64,000 nucleotides of DNA from Ciona intestinalis (taxonomy: Eukaryota; Chordata; Ascidiacea; Phlebobranchia; Cionidae), in contig NC_020168.2 in the NCBI RefSeq assembly GCF_000224145.3, forward strand, positions 1,544,527-1,608,526. The letters are read 5' to 3'. Of this stretch, positions 23,561 through 35,605 are shown piece after piece. The translations under genes and the position numbers were made by a program. Within the stretch, counting starts at the first letter, position 1. Each line of letters starts with the position of its first letter. Under the pieces are notes generated by a model. It saw nothing but the letters and a program-made list of their open reading frames with translations. It ran no database searches and was not told where the DNA came from.

Positions 23561-23714
23561 CTGCTCGGCGGTAATCCTTTAGCTGGTGGCCACCTGAAAT
23601 TTTGGTTTCAAAATGTTCCTTAGGTCTCACTGATACCCACTGTATAACTTTTTTTTGAAAAAACTCGCGCGTTCGTGTCGGGCATTCACCAGCTAAAGGA
23701 TTACCCTGCTTGGC
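23561..23714. mobile_element. 136-bp Mutator-like MITE with 19-bp perfect TIR and 9-bp TSD
   Basis: GGTAATCCTTTAGCTGGTG at 23570-23588 is repeated as its exact reverse complement at 23687-23705. Flanks CTGCTCGGC (23561-23569) and CTGCTTGGC (23706-23714) match at 8 of 9 positions. A 9-bp duplication is typical of Mutator-like elements. Inside, about 85 bases (23595-23680) strongly resemble 51515-51600, the first exon and upstream sequence of the ankyrin gene. Confidence 0.8.
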
Positions 23715-24489
23715 TGAGTACAGCTTAAGTAAATGGTAACTTTACTAAGCGTAAAGCATGGATTAATGTTACTACCGCAGCTGAATGGAAGTGGCAGTTA
23801 AACCTTAAGGATTGGTTTAGGCACATATTATTACAACGCATTGCAACTATTTGTTTATATTTTCTTGCAAATAACTCTGTCAGAATATTCTTTTTGTGTG
23901 GTGAGACTCCCACATCAAACGAAAGTCCAAAACCGTGGTTATACGATTAGTGGTTGCTGGTTGGTTGTTACATTTAGCGGTTAGCAGATAACATAGCACA
24001 TAGGGGAGGTTCATTCACTAGAACCCAAACTGTATTATACAAAAATATTTGTTCCTAGTGACAAATAAACATAAACTGGTAACTAGCGAGGCGCATTTGG
24101 GACCAAAATTGTTCAGTAAAACTACTCAATTCATGATTCGCGACAATCAAGGTTTGGACAAGCCAGACATACTATAAACCACTGGCGTAGAGTACGGGCG
24201 CCAATTTAGGAATTTGCTACTTCTGTTAAATGCACAGCTACTGCACATGCGTAAAATGTCTCGACGATGACAACAGAATAATACGTAAAGAAATGTGTTA
24301 AAACTTGACTTATGTTTGCGCAATAATGACTATTACAACTTAACATCGTATTGTTTGTAATATGCTGCAAATCACGCCCAATTTACACCTCTTTGATTGA
24401 CCAATCCGAAACAAAGGAATTGTGGATCAACTAGCATATTAAGACCAGACAATTGCATAATATGTATGCGTATGGGAGTATTTGTTATA

Positions 24490-25654
24490 CAGCCCTGGAG
24501 ACTCGTATAAAAGTACGTCGGCAACTGGTTTTCAAAATACGTCGGCAATATGCCGAAGATTTAAGACGCGTGGCAGGGCGTGACGTCACGAATCGCAACG
24601 TCAGCGTGAATTTGCCCGTCTCGAATTACAGTCGGTATGGTATAACACGAGCGCCCAATGTTTCGTATCTGATTAGACTGATTTTTAATAAAAAAACATA
24701 AGTTCCTAAACTTTTTTATATTGAAATAATACAAAGTGCTGCATTACGTCTTCTCTTTCACCGCAAACCACATGTTTTAAATGATTTTAATTAGCGACGC
24801 TTTTCGTCCAAAAAGAAATGTATTCTTGTACGCCTTTCTCCTTAATGACGTCATAAGCTCGTATCGAGCTTTTGGTTGAATCTCGGCGCTCGGCAAACCT
24901 GAGCTTTTACAACACTTTCCTATTGTTAACACCAAATTCACGAAACATTACCAACATCGTCTGCTTCATAGCCCAGGTGGAAGTATTCATTGCAAACTTA
25001 TCAATCCTTTACTTGATCACATACGTAAAAAGGCAAATATCCAACCTGTTTTCAAGCTCCCGCTGGCTAAATAATCAAGGGGACAATCGTTATTATGACG
25101 CAAATAATCAGCGTGTAAATTGTTATTATGATGTAATCAATTGCCAGGTTAAACAATTGCTATTATGGTGCAATGAATCCACGTGTGAATCCTTACTATT
25201 TCGTAATAAACATGCCGCTTGGCTGAGGTAAACATCCTAAATATACAGCAGTGCTACTTCTGGAACATATCTAGGCTATTTATTACCGCAAATTACATTT
25301 ATTTTACACACAGCTGTGAGAAAGGTCGTATTACCAATTCCTGCCGAAAAAAAACGTATGCGCCCCACGTATACAAGGACGTTAATGACGTCATAGTCAA
25401 CGCGCAGGTGCGTTAGGAAATCGGACGCGCCTGACTTCATTTGCTATATACGACTACTATATGTATTATATTACCTCACTTTTAGCTTTTATCGCCTGTA
25501 AGTTTTGCAATTTCGGTCTTCAATATGAAAATAGTTTGTTTACAAAAAATTTTTTTTAAGTTTTTTTCTACATCGTCGGCAATAAACTTCCGACGGTTTG
25601 TCCAAATGCGTTGGCAAAACCGTCGGCAATAGCCGAGGTGAGTCTCCAGGGCTG
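24490..25654. mobile_element. Composite non-autonomous element with CAGCCCTGGAGACTC ends
   Basis: CAGCCCTGGAGACTC at 24490 and its inverse GAGTCTCCAGGGCTG ending at 25654 enclose 1165 bp. Subterminal CGTCGGCAA motifs occur at both ends. Part of an AGGGATGTGCTGA-type element (24640-24915) and a CTATTATG-type interior (24975-25215) are nested inside. Flanks TGTTATAC / GATTATAG match weakly. No coding capacity. Confidence 0.75.
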
Positions 25655-27168
25655 ATTATAGCAATGTTTAATTTACTTGATGCGAGTTGCGGATGCGCGC
25701 CAGGCATGTAAAAAAAAATACGGCGGATACGGATTCGTATTTAAATTTATTTGGCAGTTTCGTAAATCCTAGACGCGTGGTAAAAATGATTTTTTGCTCA
25801 AGAAAAAAACAGCTCTCCTAATATAAATCTGCCACAGTTTCATGTACTTCTCTGTGTTCGGTCAGCATACTATTAACAAAAGTTATTAACAAAAGCTAGT
25901 TTAAAAAACTGTAAAACTAATCGGCGATCACAAACCACAGTTTATGGCAACCGACACTTTCTTTTCTACCAGCAGCCAACTTCCTCTTTTAAATTTACCA
26001 GGAATTTGGTGATGGTTTAAATCCCCAAACATAACACATGTCGAAATACTGGTTTATATTGCTCACGTAATAAGCATTCGTCACAATTGCTATTATTGCG
26101 AAATAGCTAGTTATGTTAAGTCACAATTGCCAATGTCTCTTGCCCGTATAAATGCCGGATTTATGATAAAATAAAAGGTGTTTGTTACGTCAGCACTGCA
26201 CGAATAGGTAACTTACATTAACTTTATGGGATTTTTTATGCAGCCTGTGAAGAAAATATATTCCAGACTACTAAAATATTGAGCGATATTTAAGTTACAC
26301 TTGCAAGTTAAACGATGTTACATTGCGATAAGTGTTCCTTCCGCGTATAAGATTTAACTATTGCGTTAAGATACATCCGAATTAAATTGTCTTTCCGTGT
26401 TTGCCGCACTCCCAAGCAATTGCAAAACTCTATGGCAATGCTATAAACTTTACTCAATGCAGTTATATTTTAGGTTGTATTGTATAAATGCGTTGTGTTT
26501 TTTTTCGTAACTGTTTGCCTTTATTTAACTCAATCTAGCGCTTTGTGACAAGTTTTCCATTAGGTCTAAATATATTCAATTGGTAATAATATAGTAACAA
26601 AGTTTCGCGGCAGAGCAGTATTCAAACTGAATCTAGAAGACTTTTTGCGATAAACCAAAACAACTTATGAAGCAACAAAACGTGAAGAATGAAAAGGAAA
26701 CAAACCGCTTGAATTATGGAAAACAGTTGCAAAAATAGATATAATTTTTTTTCGGGAAACAGTTGACTTGTAGAGGGCGCCATAGGTATATATAAATAAC
26801 TTTATTTTGTCCCTAGCTATGGTCACGCCACTGTTGTGATAGGCTATATCAAAGAGATTAAAGGTTTTAATCTCTTTGGGCTATATCTCGTCACGCGGTC
26901 ACGGTATTAAAAATAGGAAAATTTTTTATTACCATTTACGTGCAAAATAATAAAATTCATTACTACAGTGGCGAAAGAGTACGACTGATTGGTGAACAGA
27001 GGATATAATTATTTGTTCAAATTAAAAGTTACCATTTAAATTGGTAGAGCATTTATGTACAAATAAAATAGACACGACTCTCATATTATATCCGACATAT
27101 TACGGACAATCAGAAATCAATCATTAACCATGACTATAAAGCAATCATCGGACTATAAAGCAATCAAA

Positions 27169-27180
27169 TATAAATATAAA
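27169..27180 (+). promoter_or_regulatory. Possible TATA box of the membrane-protein gene
   Basis: TATAAATATAAA, about 75-80 bases upstream of the ATG at 27252, which leaves room for a 5'UTR of about 45 bases. Confidence 0.35.
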
Positions 27181-27251
27181 TACCAGTCACAGGTTCCAAC
27201 TGTGCCAATTTCAATGCTGTAGTCTGTGTTGCAAAGAATGTTATTTTGAAG

Positions 27252-30200
27252 ATGTCGAATAGCTATTTAAGAAGAGGCGCGACCATTTGGTTTGTTATGC
27301 TATGTTTAAAGTTAACGATCGTGTTGATGTTTATGTATCTGCCAATTCCGAAAGCAATCTCGTTTCAGTGGTATAGTGAACAAAGGTGAAGCTATATGAG
27401 CTAATGTTTATATAGTTATTAGGTATATATGTACCTTCGTAGTTTACTCATAATGGCTGTTTGTGCAGTTTAATTTCCCGTTGTTTGGTAAATGCTTACG
27501 TGCAGCCAACAAACGTTAACATATTGTTACAGAGATTGGAAGAATGTGAAAAACTTTTTTTTAAATTCATTCTGGCCCCCATTTGATGATTAACAAAAAT
27601 ATGTTACCAGGTTATTCGACATCAGTATAAAAATCGGAGTTAAATGGCAACAGTATTTTTCCAAATGGTAGACAAAAATTGATAAACTTGAATCCTTAGT
27701 TAATCACACTTAAACCCGATGAAATGTAGTTTGCGAGTTTAAACCATCAATCGAATACCGTAGTTTAATAAGTTGAGAAATGTTGTGCAGTTTGATAGCC
27801 CTACTGTTAGGTCTATGGTGTGGTGTAAGACGGGACTCTTTAAAGTAGCCAACATATTGCCCAATGTTTAAAGACTCGACAAAAGGAACTGTCTTGGGGT
27901 GACACCACGATTTAATACCATTATACCAAAAAGTTGCAGAATACCCTATTTTTTAACTCTTTCAATTTCATGTCTCATCTTACAGTCTTTGTGGGTATTG
28001 CAAACTACTGATATAATAACAATATATATAGTAGGGTGGGGGAAGATGGGTCTCCTTTTACACATAATAACCAAATATCCTGTTTTAAATAATTAACAAC
28101 GATCTATGGGAGCCGTGAGAATAAAGTTTTATAAAAAAAATCGTTGAATGTTTGTTTACTACCAAATTGGAGAAGAAAATAGATTGATAAGGTGTCCCAT
28201 CTTCCCCCACCCTACTATATGTATGAAAACTATAATCGAAATTTGGTCACAGCTAAGGTCATTTGAGATGAGTAATATGAAGTGGTTTGTGTAAAATATA
28301 GTATAGCAATTAGCATTACCTAATTTGTGGCAGAATAATCTGAACTTTATTAATACTTCTGATTAATTTTTCTAGTATTACAACTTTAATTACCTTTGTA
28401 TGATAGGCTACTATCTTTATAAATTGATGTTGTAAAAAAACATTCCGCAGGTTAGCATGTTAAAAGCTGTAGTGGGGGCAAGACAGCGAGTGTTTAAACG
28501 GATTATTTAGCGATTCGCACAACAGGTGTAATTTTACTAATTCAAAAACAGACAAAGTGAGACAGAACAGTTAAAGATCATTGTTAATTTTGATTAATAA
28601 ATGATTTTATTATTAGAAATACACGTAAATATTACGAAGAAGTAGCAAACGCTTTGATAACAGATTTAAACATTCTTTTTCTTATGTTCCAATGTTATAG
28701 TTTTAACATGTTATTGTTTAAAATTAAGTATTGTTCGATCATCATCTTATATAGTAGGGTGGGGGAAAATGGGACACTTCCAGCACACAATATCTAAATA
28801 CACTGATCGTGTTTTGAACAATTACAAACGGACTATGGGAGTCGTGAGAATAGCATTTTATAATTTGTTGAATTTTCTTTGTTTACGATACCAAATTGGA
28901 TGAGGTAATAGAATGAAAATGTGTCCCATATTTCCTCACTCAATATTACAAATATTGTATCCCACAAACCCATATGAACTAGTTATAACAAAAAAATGAT
29001 ACCTAATAAAAACTAATGAGGTTTACATTTTTGCCGCAAACTAGGTATTGCTAGATTAACTATCGCTTATCCCCAACTGAATGTGACCGAATTTCGAATA
29101 TATTTGTCATATATTATCTAGTTATTAAACCAGTATATTAAATTTGAATCAACCCTCTTTTTTAAATGAAAAGCAAACCTTTTAAATTTTGGCAATAAAA
29201 ACCTACAAAACTACAATGTGATGGAAGACGGGAAAAAATGAGAATTTTTTGTATTAACAATACTCTGCAACTTAACCTATATTAAAATCAACTCGCTGTG
29301 CTAGTTTCTTTGCCATCTAAACTTTATACTTAATAAGGATAATTTATTCTATTATCACTGATTTTGTGCCATATTGACGTTGGCCTATTAATTTTTTCCA
29401 TTGTTTGTAACTTAGGTTTTTTCACAAAACTAAAACTAGCTTTATGAGACAAAATTAAACTGTACCAAATATTTCAACCTATTTAATTAACTAACGATAC
29501 TAGATTGATGATATAAACTCGCATGATACTACAAATAAATGTCGGAAGTTTTAATATGATTCAGCCAGCCTTCAAAATAATAATAAAAAGATATTGTTAT
29601 GCTTTTTTCACCTTTTGAAAAAAAAATTGTAATCGTTTAACACAGAATTTTAATACTTAACAACAGTATTCGTATTTGCCGTGCACTTTTTTGGACCTTC
29701 AGAGAATATACTGTCGAAAAACATTGTAACATTTTTATCTTCTATCATTGAATGGGTACCGGTAAAAGAAGAATTTTAAAAGCGTTATCTTTCCCCACAC
29801 TACTATATTACCGAAAAGAATATAATATTATTTTGACCATTATAGGCATGCAATATGTGCTTAAGTGTCCTACTTTCCCGCACCAACTATGTTTTAGATA
29901 TAATCGCGGAACCGACGTTTCTTGTCAATTATGAAAACAGATTTAAACGACAAATTTTGTCTCGTAGAAATGTCAGGTTTACATGTTTCAATGAACAATC
30001 TTGTCTTTCGACATTGTTACGTTAATAAATCCGATTTGCAGGTCATCTGCTCCATTATCGACCGCAAGTAGCGATTACAACAGCAGGCAAAACACGACGG
30101 GAATGTCCTTTAACCAACGCTTCAAAAGTAAGACCAGCTATGTTTAAACTACAGATTGATAAAGTTATGCGCTTACTTCAAATATTGTAGCACGGTTAGT

Positions 30201-31680
30201 CGGTTGTTACAATGACAGCGTAGCAGAAGGCCTGACTTTCCTGATTGCGGAAAAACGTTTATTTCCTTGTGTACAAAAGTTTTAAAAGAGTAAGTTTTGT
30301 CTAAAAAAATATAAGAGAACGTACTGACATATATTCTCAGAAGCGAAAAGTACATAGTAGTCAGAGACGGGATATGCTGGTGCAGTTCTGAATTAACTTT
30401 ATACGTAACCAGGAATCTTGAAGGAAACTGTAAACAAGAGTGTTATGTCAAACAGCGGTGTACCAAGTCCAAGTTAAGAATTATTCGCATTTCCCTTGTT
30501 TATGTATTTAGTCAATTATACAAGCTCTGATATTGCTCACATCGAAGATGGAGTAATATAATTTGATGTTTTATCAATAAATCTAAAATATTAAAGCAGT
30601 GCACCGAATTTCGAATCTTTGCCAGACACCTTTTAAACGTTGTATATATAAACTTATCGATCGCATTTTAACCAATAAACGAAACTGTTTTGTTTTACTA
30701 TCAATAATTGCAAACTGTTTGTTTAAATAAAAGCCTGTGTAAAATGCTTGCAGCAAGTATTCATTTACCTGGGTTATGTGCCGATCTCTCGGGAGAATTC
30801 TAGTAGAGCGAGTTTCAGTGCGTTAAAATCTGCGGCATCAGTTTGCTATTTTAAAACTTGTGTCTGCTCTCTGCTGTGCGTATACGCACCCTATTTCGTC
30901 GCTGAAACTTCAAGCAGAAGGGTCACGTCCAATCAAGTCGATGAACACCTCGGCATCGTGTGCCACAATCGGTCGATACTTAAGGTTTTAACAGAGAATG
31001 AAGGTTATTAAGTATGTGAAACCTACTGCTTCATGTGTTAAATGTTGGTCAGGGTCATGTAAAGTTTAGGTTAAGGATACTTCCTATACACCATGGTGCT
31101 GTTGCTACTGTAACGTTTTGGATTCCATTTACGAAATTATTCTCAAGAGTTACAATACTGCTGGACAGATGTGGAATGCCTATTGCTAATAATCTTCGAG
31201 GATCGAGAGGCGACGAGTCTCAGATCGGGTACGATGATCACAGTAAATTACTCATGTAAGTGAACGTTTTTACATATACCAAGTCACTTGCAAGGCAATA
31301 AGATTGTGGTTAAAATCCCGAGAGAATTTGTATAGTCACTATGAGTCACTTGCATTACAACAAGAGAATTGCTGTGGTTAAAATCCCGATAGTTTTATTT
31401 AGATTTGTGCTCTAAAACGTTTTACTAAGATTTGTACTCAATGTTGTGACGCAGAATGCAAGGGATGCTATCAAGTGTAATAATCACTTGTGTAGTGGTA
31501 TCGGGTATCTTACTTATTGCTTGCTGCATCCGGCACTTCATTCTTGCCTACGATACGCAACAGGCAGGAGCTCTCTACTTGGAGCTGAGAAGACAAAGAA
31601 GACACCAGCAGCCACAACAGGCCCAGACAATAAATGCTTGTCCACACAATATTTATAGCACTCTGCCGGAGAACAGCTAG
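27252..31680 (+). CDS. Candidate type I membrane protein: signal peptide, RGD ectodomain, TM, YxxL tail (partly resolved)
   Basis: Not a family I recognise. Exon 27252-27385 begins MSNSYLRRGATIWF and has a strongly hydrophobic signal-peptide-like stretch before a GTGAAG donor, phase 2. Exon 30042-30127 (after TTTGCAG, phase fits, giving ...EQR|SSAPLST) is Ser/Thr-rich and has one N-glycosylation sequon (NTT). An open stretch at 30754-31010 may be a further exon, but its borders are unclear. Exon 31053-31255 has a beta-like pattern and SRGDES, then the donor GTAAGT in phase 2. The last exon, 31455-31680, completes that codon, has a TM segment (LSSVIITCVVVSGILLIACC) and a cytoplasmic tail with YLEL and YSTL, and ends in TAG. 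The last two exons are well linked; joining them to the signal-peptide exon is inference from strand and phase. Confidence 0.55.
28027..28220. mobile_element. GTAGGGTGGGGGAAGATGGG MITE, copy 1 (~194 bp)
   Basis: Inverted ends ATATAGTAGGGTGGGGGAAG and CTTCCCCCACCCTACTATAT are near-perfect complements, flanked by TA-rich sequence. Size and hairpin form recall the Cimi-1 type of MITE reported from Ciona; identity with it was not tested. Confidence 0.85.
28750..28945. mobile_element. GTAGGGTGGGGG MITE, copy 2 (right end decayed)
   Basis: Left end ATAGTAGGGTGGGGGAAAAT. The interior matches copy 1 (CTATGGGAGTCGTGAGAATA). The right end is degenerate (TGTCCCATATTTCCTCACTC). Confidence 0.75.
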
Positions 31681-31710
31681 CAACGCACTTGTCGTTTAAT
31701 TATTCGTTTA

Positions 31711-31729
31711 TATATATATATATATATAT
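31711..31729. repeat. (TA)n microsatellite
   Basis: TA dinucleotide run about 30 bases past the stop of the membrane-protein gene. Confidence 0.85.
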
Positions 31730-32989
31730 GTCTAATTTTTTACCATTCCTGTCTTGTATTCTATAGTGATGATGTTATTTCGATCAAGAAATACATTGCA
31801 ACACCGGCCTTTTCACAGCTGTGATACCTATTTGATGTGCAAGATTCTAAATTTCTGCAAATAATTTTATTTTATTCCTTACAGCGCGAATTTGTATGTT
31901 TATGATAATACAATTTATTTTTATTGTATTTTGAAGCTTCGTTCTCCGCTATGAATTTCGCAAAAAGGTCTGGTTTAAAACTAAATTTCATTTGTGAAAA
32001 AGTTCTCTTCGCACAAAACTAAAGAATCACGGGAATAGAAATGCGGAAATGTTCTGTCGCAGAGACTGCTGTTACTAAGTGAGTTAAAATCGATCTTTTT
32101 CTTATGTCGTCAAACATTTGGGTCAGGGCAATACTACCAACGTATATTTTCTCCTGTTGTAATATTATAGGTCATGTCTTATGCATGTAAAAACGACCAC
32201 AGTACGTATTTATAAAATCCAATAATTAAATCAACTTAATAACAAATAAGAATTAACCGGATGGCTTGAGCGGCACACTAATGTACAAAATATAGATTTT
32301 AAAGCACTTATATATAGGTGATCTTTTGTCAAGAGGCAATGTGGTATAATATCTTCTACGGGGGTGTATATATACACATGTATTGCAATGCTTTGCTTAT
32401 ATTTTAAGTGGTACAGTTATACAGATGTTGCTATTATAATCGGAAAAGCAGAAAGTTTTTTTTAAATAAACTACGTGACTTGTTTGCGACTACCTTATAA
32501 ACAGTTGCAGTCGTATACGGTTTAATAAACAGTTAAATACTCACAAAGATATAACAGTTAGATTTTCGAATGGACCTCAATGATAAAACTTTGACTGATG
32601 AATAATTAACCAAGTGTGTACTGGCTCGTCGCGGTTGTAAACTTACATGATTCATTTTACATAGGGTGGAATACGAAGAAGATACGCTTAGTGGCTTTTC
32701 TCGTTCTGTTTATCTGGAGATATAAACAAGAGACTGACAATTTGAATGAATGAATTTACATTGTCTAACTCTAGCTGACGAAGCTCAATTGCCGTCTTTG
32801 TGTGTACAAAATCGAGCAAAAGTGGTGACTTTCGCAATGGGCTTAACAAACGTTCTAAGGTTTGCTTGGTATTTTCTTATCAGATGAGGCTTTAAATAGC
32901 CTATGTTTATCAAACATTCTTTGTGAAAAAAGTATAAAGTTATTTAAATTTCCTATTAAATGATTAAACCAAAATTTCCCATTAAATAA

Positions 32990-33305
32990 AGGGTCGGCAA
33001 CCTTTTTTATTGCACGGGCCAAATCACATATTTTTATTCGTCGCGCGGGCCGCACATGGAAAACCCGCATATTTTAATAACAATTTATTTACGTAACGAG
33101 AATAAGAACACAAACGCGTTAAACCGGTAATGTTTGGTTGGTTAGTGAGATATTTGATGTTGCTTGACTTTCGAAAGCTTTTCGATGTCTGGTTTCAAAG
33201 AAGTAGAAGCAAAATGAAGTATTCCGTCTAAATGCGAATCAGTGAGTTGTGTTCGCATTTCGTTCTTAGTAAATTTCATTTTTGAGAATAATTGCTCACA
33301 CATGT
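32990..33305 (-). pseudogene. Truncated hAT element: terminal repeat plus C-terminal transposase remnant
   Basis: AAGGGTCGGCAACCTTTTTT followed by CGCGGGCCGCA is the familiar terminus of GTF2IRD2/SCAND3-like hAT elements. Next to it, the minus strand encodes the end of the transposase with EQLFSKMKFTKNEMR and LTDSHLDGIL, closing at a stop near 33145. Nothing upstream of this block remains, so it is a 5'-truncated relic. Confidence 0.75.
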
Positions 33306-33958
33306 GTTAAATGATTAAATGTTACAAAATAATTCCAACTTTAAATCCCGTTTTTGATTTTTTGATACTGCAAACCATGGCGCCCTCTATAACAGGCCTG
33401 GACACCGTCGGCGCCTCTCTCGAAACTGGAGGCGGATGGTTTTGCAGCGCTTGTATGAATTATAGACAGTTTTGATGAGTTATTTGACGAATTATCGCAT
33501 TAGATAGTGTTTGCTCGGAGTTTTAGCAGTTAGTACAGTATAAATGTTTTGTTTTTTTTTTATTTAGCTTGCGTGTATTATGTGTATGATTGGCCACCAG
33601 TGAAAAATTTTAACTGAAGCTATGTTTGTTTAAGACACACAAGCGTTTTAGCAAAACTTTTCTAACTATAAATATTCTCTGAACTACAAGACCTACCACT
33701 TCCCAGTTTATTTTTGAATTTAAGTAGACTGCTTGCTTTTCGAAATCCCTTTTTGGCATTTGTTTTTTTTGTCATATAATCCTAATATTGATCTCAAGAA
33801 TGGGCCTCTGTTCTGCTCTATCAAAAAAAACTTGAGAAATGATGTATTAGGTAGAATAGCAGGACAGATTGACACAGTCGAGGCAAAAGGCTAATCATAG
33901 TTAAAGATAACTTTTCCCTTCTTAAACTGTTGAGTTACACCAAGTCACATAAATTTAG

Positions 33959-34008
33959 NNNNNNNNNNNNNNNNNNNNNNNNNNNNNNNNNNNNNNNNNN
34001 NNNNNNNN
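33959..34008. other. Assembly gap (50 N)
   Basis: Fixed-size gap; flanks are AT-rich and give no hint of content. Confidence 0.99.
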
Positions 34009-34179
34009 ATCCCGGTGTTAAAGTAATATTAATCATATGATGTGAATTAAAAACANGTTTCAATTACGATTAATAATAATATATACTTCAATAATAATAT
34101 ATACTTAAATGCTAATAGGAGTTGTAGTTTACAATAAACACATGGTACAGGAGTTGTACAAAGCGTATTTACACATATT

Positions 34180-34345
34180 CTTTACCAATCACTCAATTCT
34201 CATACGTCATAAGTTTGATTAATTATAATACATGTATAAATACATTCTGCCTACTGCTTCACAGTCACCAATGGCGACTAGAACCCGTTTTGTTGGTTAC
34301 TTCAGATTTGATTTTGATCGAGCCCAGTAGACCGTTGTAGTAAAA
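34180..34345 (+). repeat. Interspersed repeat 'CATTCTGCCTACTGC', copy 1
   Basis: Shares CTTCACAGTCACCAATGGCG, GTTGGTTACTTC and ACCGTTG.AGTAAAA with 52050-52235, and more weakly with 53850-54010. No open frame. A GTAGGGTGGGGG MITE follows directly at 34356. Confidence 0.7.
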
Positions 34346-34355
34346 GGATTAATTA

Positions 34356-34553
34356 ATATAGCAGGGTGGGGGTAGATGCGACACCTTTTCATTTTGTTTT
34401 CTCTTTTCATTTGGTAGTAAACAAAGAACATTTAATGAATTATAAAACCGTATCTTCACGACTTCCACAGACCGTTGTTAATTGTTCAATACACGATCAG
34501 TCCTTTTGTATATTATGTGTTAAAGGTGTCCCATTTTCCCCAACTCTACTATC
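34356..34553. mobile_element. GTAGGGTGGGGG MITE, copy 3
   Basis: Ends ATAGCAGGGTGGGGGTAGAT and CCATTTTCCCCAACTCTACT; interior TTGTTAATTGTTCAAT is in the family pattern. Confidence 0.75.
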
Positions 34554-34759
34554 TTATGCTAATTACTTTAAAACGTGCTCATTCATTAGATCTGTGATCT
34601 CTTGTTTATTTCTGTGCTTTTGGATTGGATTACTTACGTTTTCTATGGTTTCGCTTCCGCCCATAGGCTTTAAGCAAGTCAAATATTGTTTATCTGGGGG
34701 TATATTTAGAAAATAAGATACTAAACATGTAAGCTCAGGCACAATTTTTGTTTATATTT

Positions 34760-34866
34760 AACTCTCAGGCATATTCTGTTGTATTTTATTTATCTCTCAT
34801 GCCAACTTTGTTGTATATTTATTATTCAACTCTTAGGCATAATACAACAGAATATGCCTGAGAGTT
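34760..34866. repeat. 26-base perfect inverted repeat
   Basis: Bases 34760-34785 (starting AACTCTCAGGCATATTC) are the exact reverse complement of 34841-34866. The 55-base loop holds two further degenerate copies of the CTCTCAGGCAT / TTGTTGTAT unit, so the structure mixes tandem and inverted repeats. Confidence 0.85.
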
Positions 34867-34899
34867 CAATATGTTCAACGGAAACAGAATATGCATGAC

Positions 34900-35027
34900 A
34901 GCATGAGCGGGGTAACACTAAAAGAGGGAAAAGGCAAAAGAGGGAAATCGACACTAAAATAGGGAAAAGAGGGGAAAAGGGTAAACTTGCAGTTCTAAAA
35001 AAGGGGAAAAGGAAAAGAGGGAAAANC
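34900..35027. repeat. Purine-rich GGGAAAAG low-complexity repeat at gap edge
   Basis: Repeated AAAGAGGGAAAAG / GGGGAAAAGG units run into the N tract, so the repeat probably continues in the gap. Confidence 0.75.
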
Positions 35028-35527
35028 NNNNNNNNNNNNNNNNNNNNNNNNNNNNNNNNNNNNNNNNNNNNNNNNNNNNNNNNNNNNNNNNNNNNNNNNN
35101 NNNNNNNNNNNNNNNNNNNNNNNNNNNNNNNNNNNNNNNNNNNNNNNNNNNNNNNNNNNNNNNNNNNNNNNNNNNNNNNNNNNNNNNNNNNNNNNNNNNN
35201 NNNNNNNNNNNNNNNNNNNNNNNNNNNNNNNNNNNNNNNNNNNNNNNNNNNNNNNNNNNNNNNNNNNNNNNNNNNNNNNNNNNNNNNNNNNNNNNNNNNN
35301 NNNNNNNNNNNNNNNNNNNNNNNNNNNNNNNNNNNNNNNNNNNNNNNNNNNNNNNNNNNNNNNNNNNNNNNNNNNNNNNNNNNNNNNNNNNNNNNNNNNN
35401 NNNNNNNNNNNNNNNNNNNNNNNNNNNNNNNNNNNNNNNNNNNNNNNNNNNNNNNNNNNNNNNNNNNNNNNNNNNNNNNNNNNNNNNNNNNNNNNNNNNN
35501 NNNNNNNNNNNNNNNNNNNNNNNNNNN
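35028..35527. other. Assembly gap (about 500 N)
   Basis: Starts inside the GGGAAAAG repeat. Confidence 0.99.
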
Positions 35528-35605
35528 AATAAGGTGGGGGAACGATTCTTCACTAGCATCATAGAATTATGTTACTTTATGTATAATGTATTGTATGCTT
35601 TATAG

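Noticed and set aside
34954..35562. 202-codon minus-strand frame
   Set aside because: Almost entirely N.
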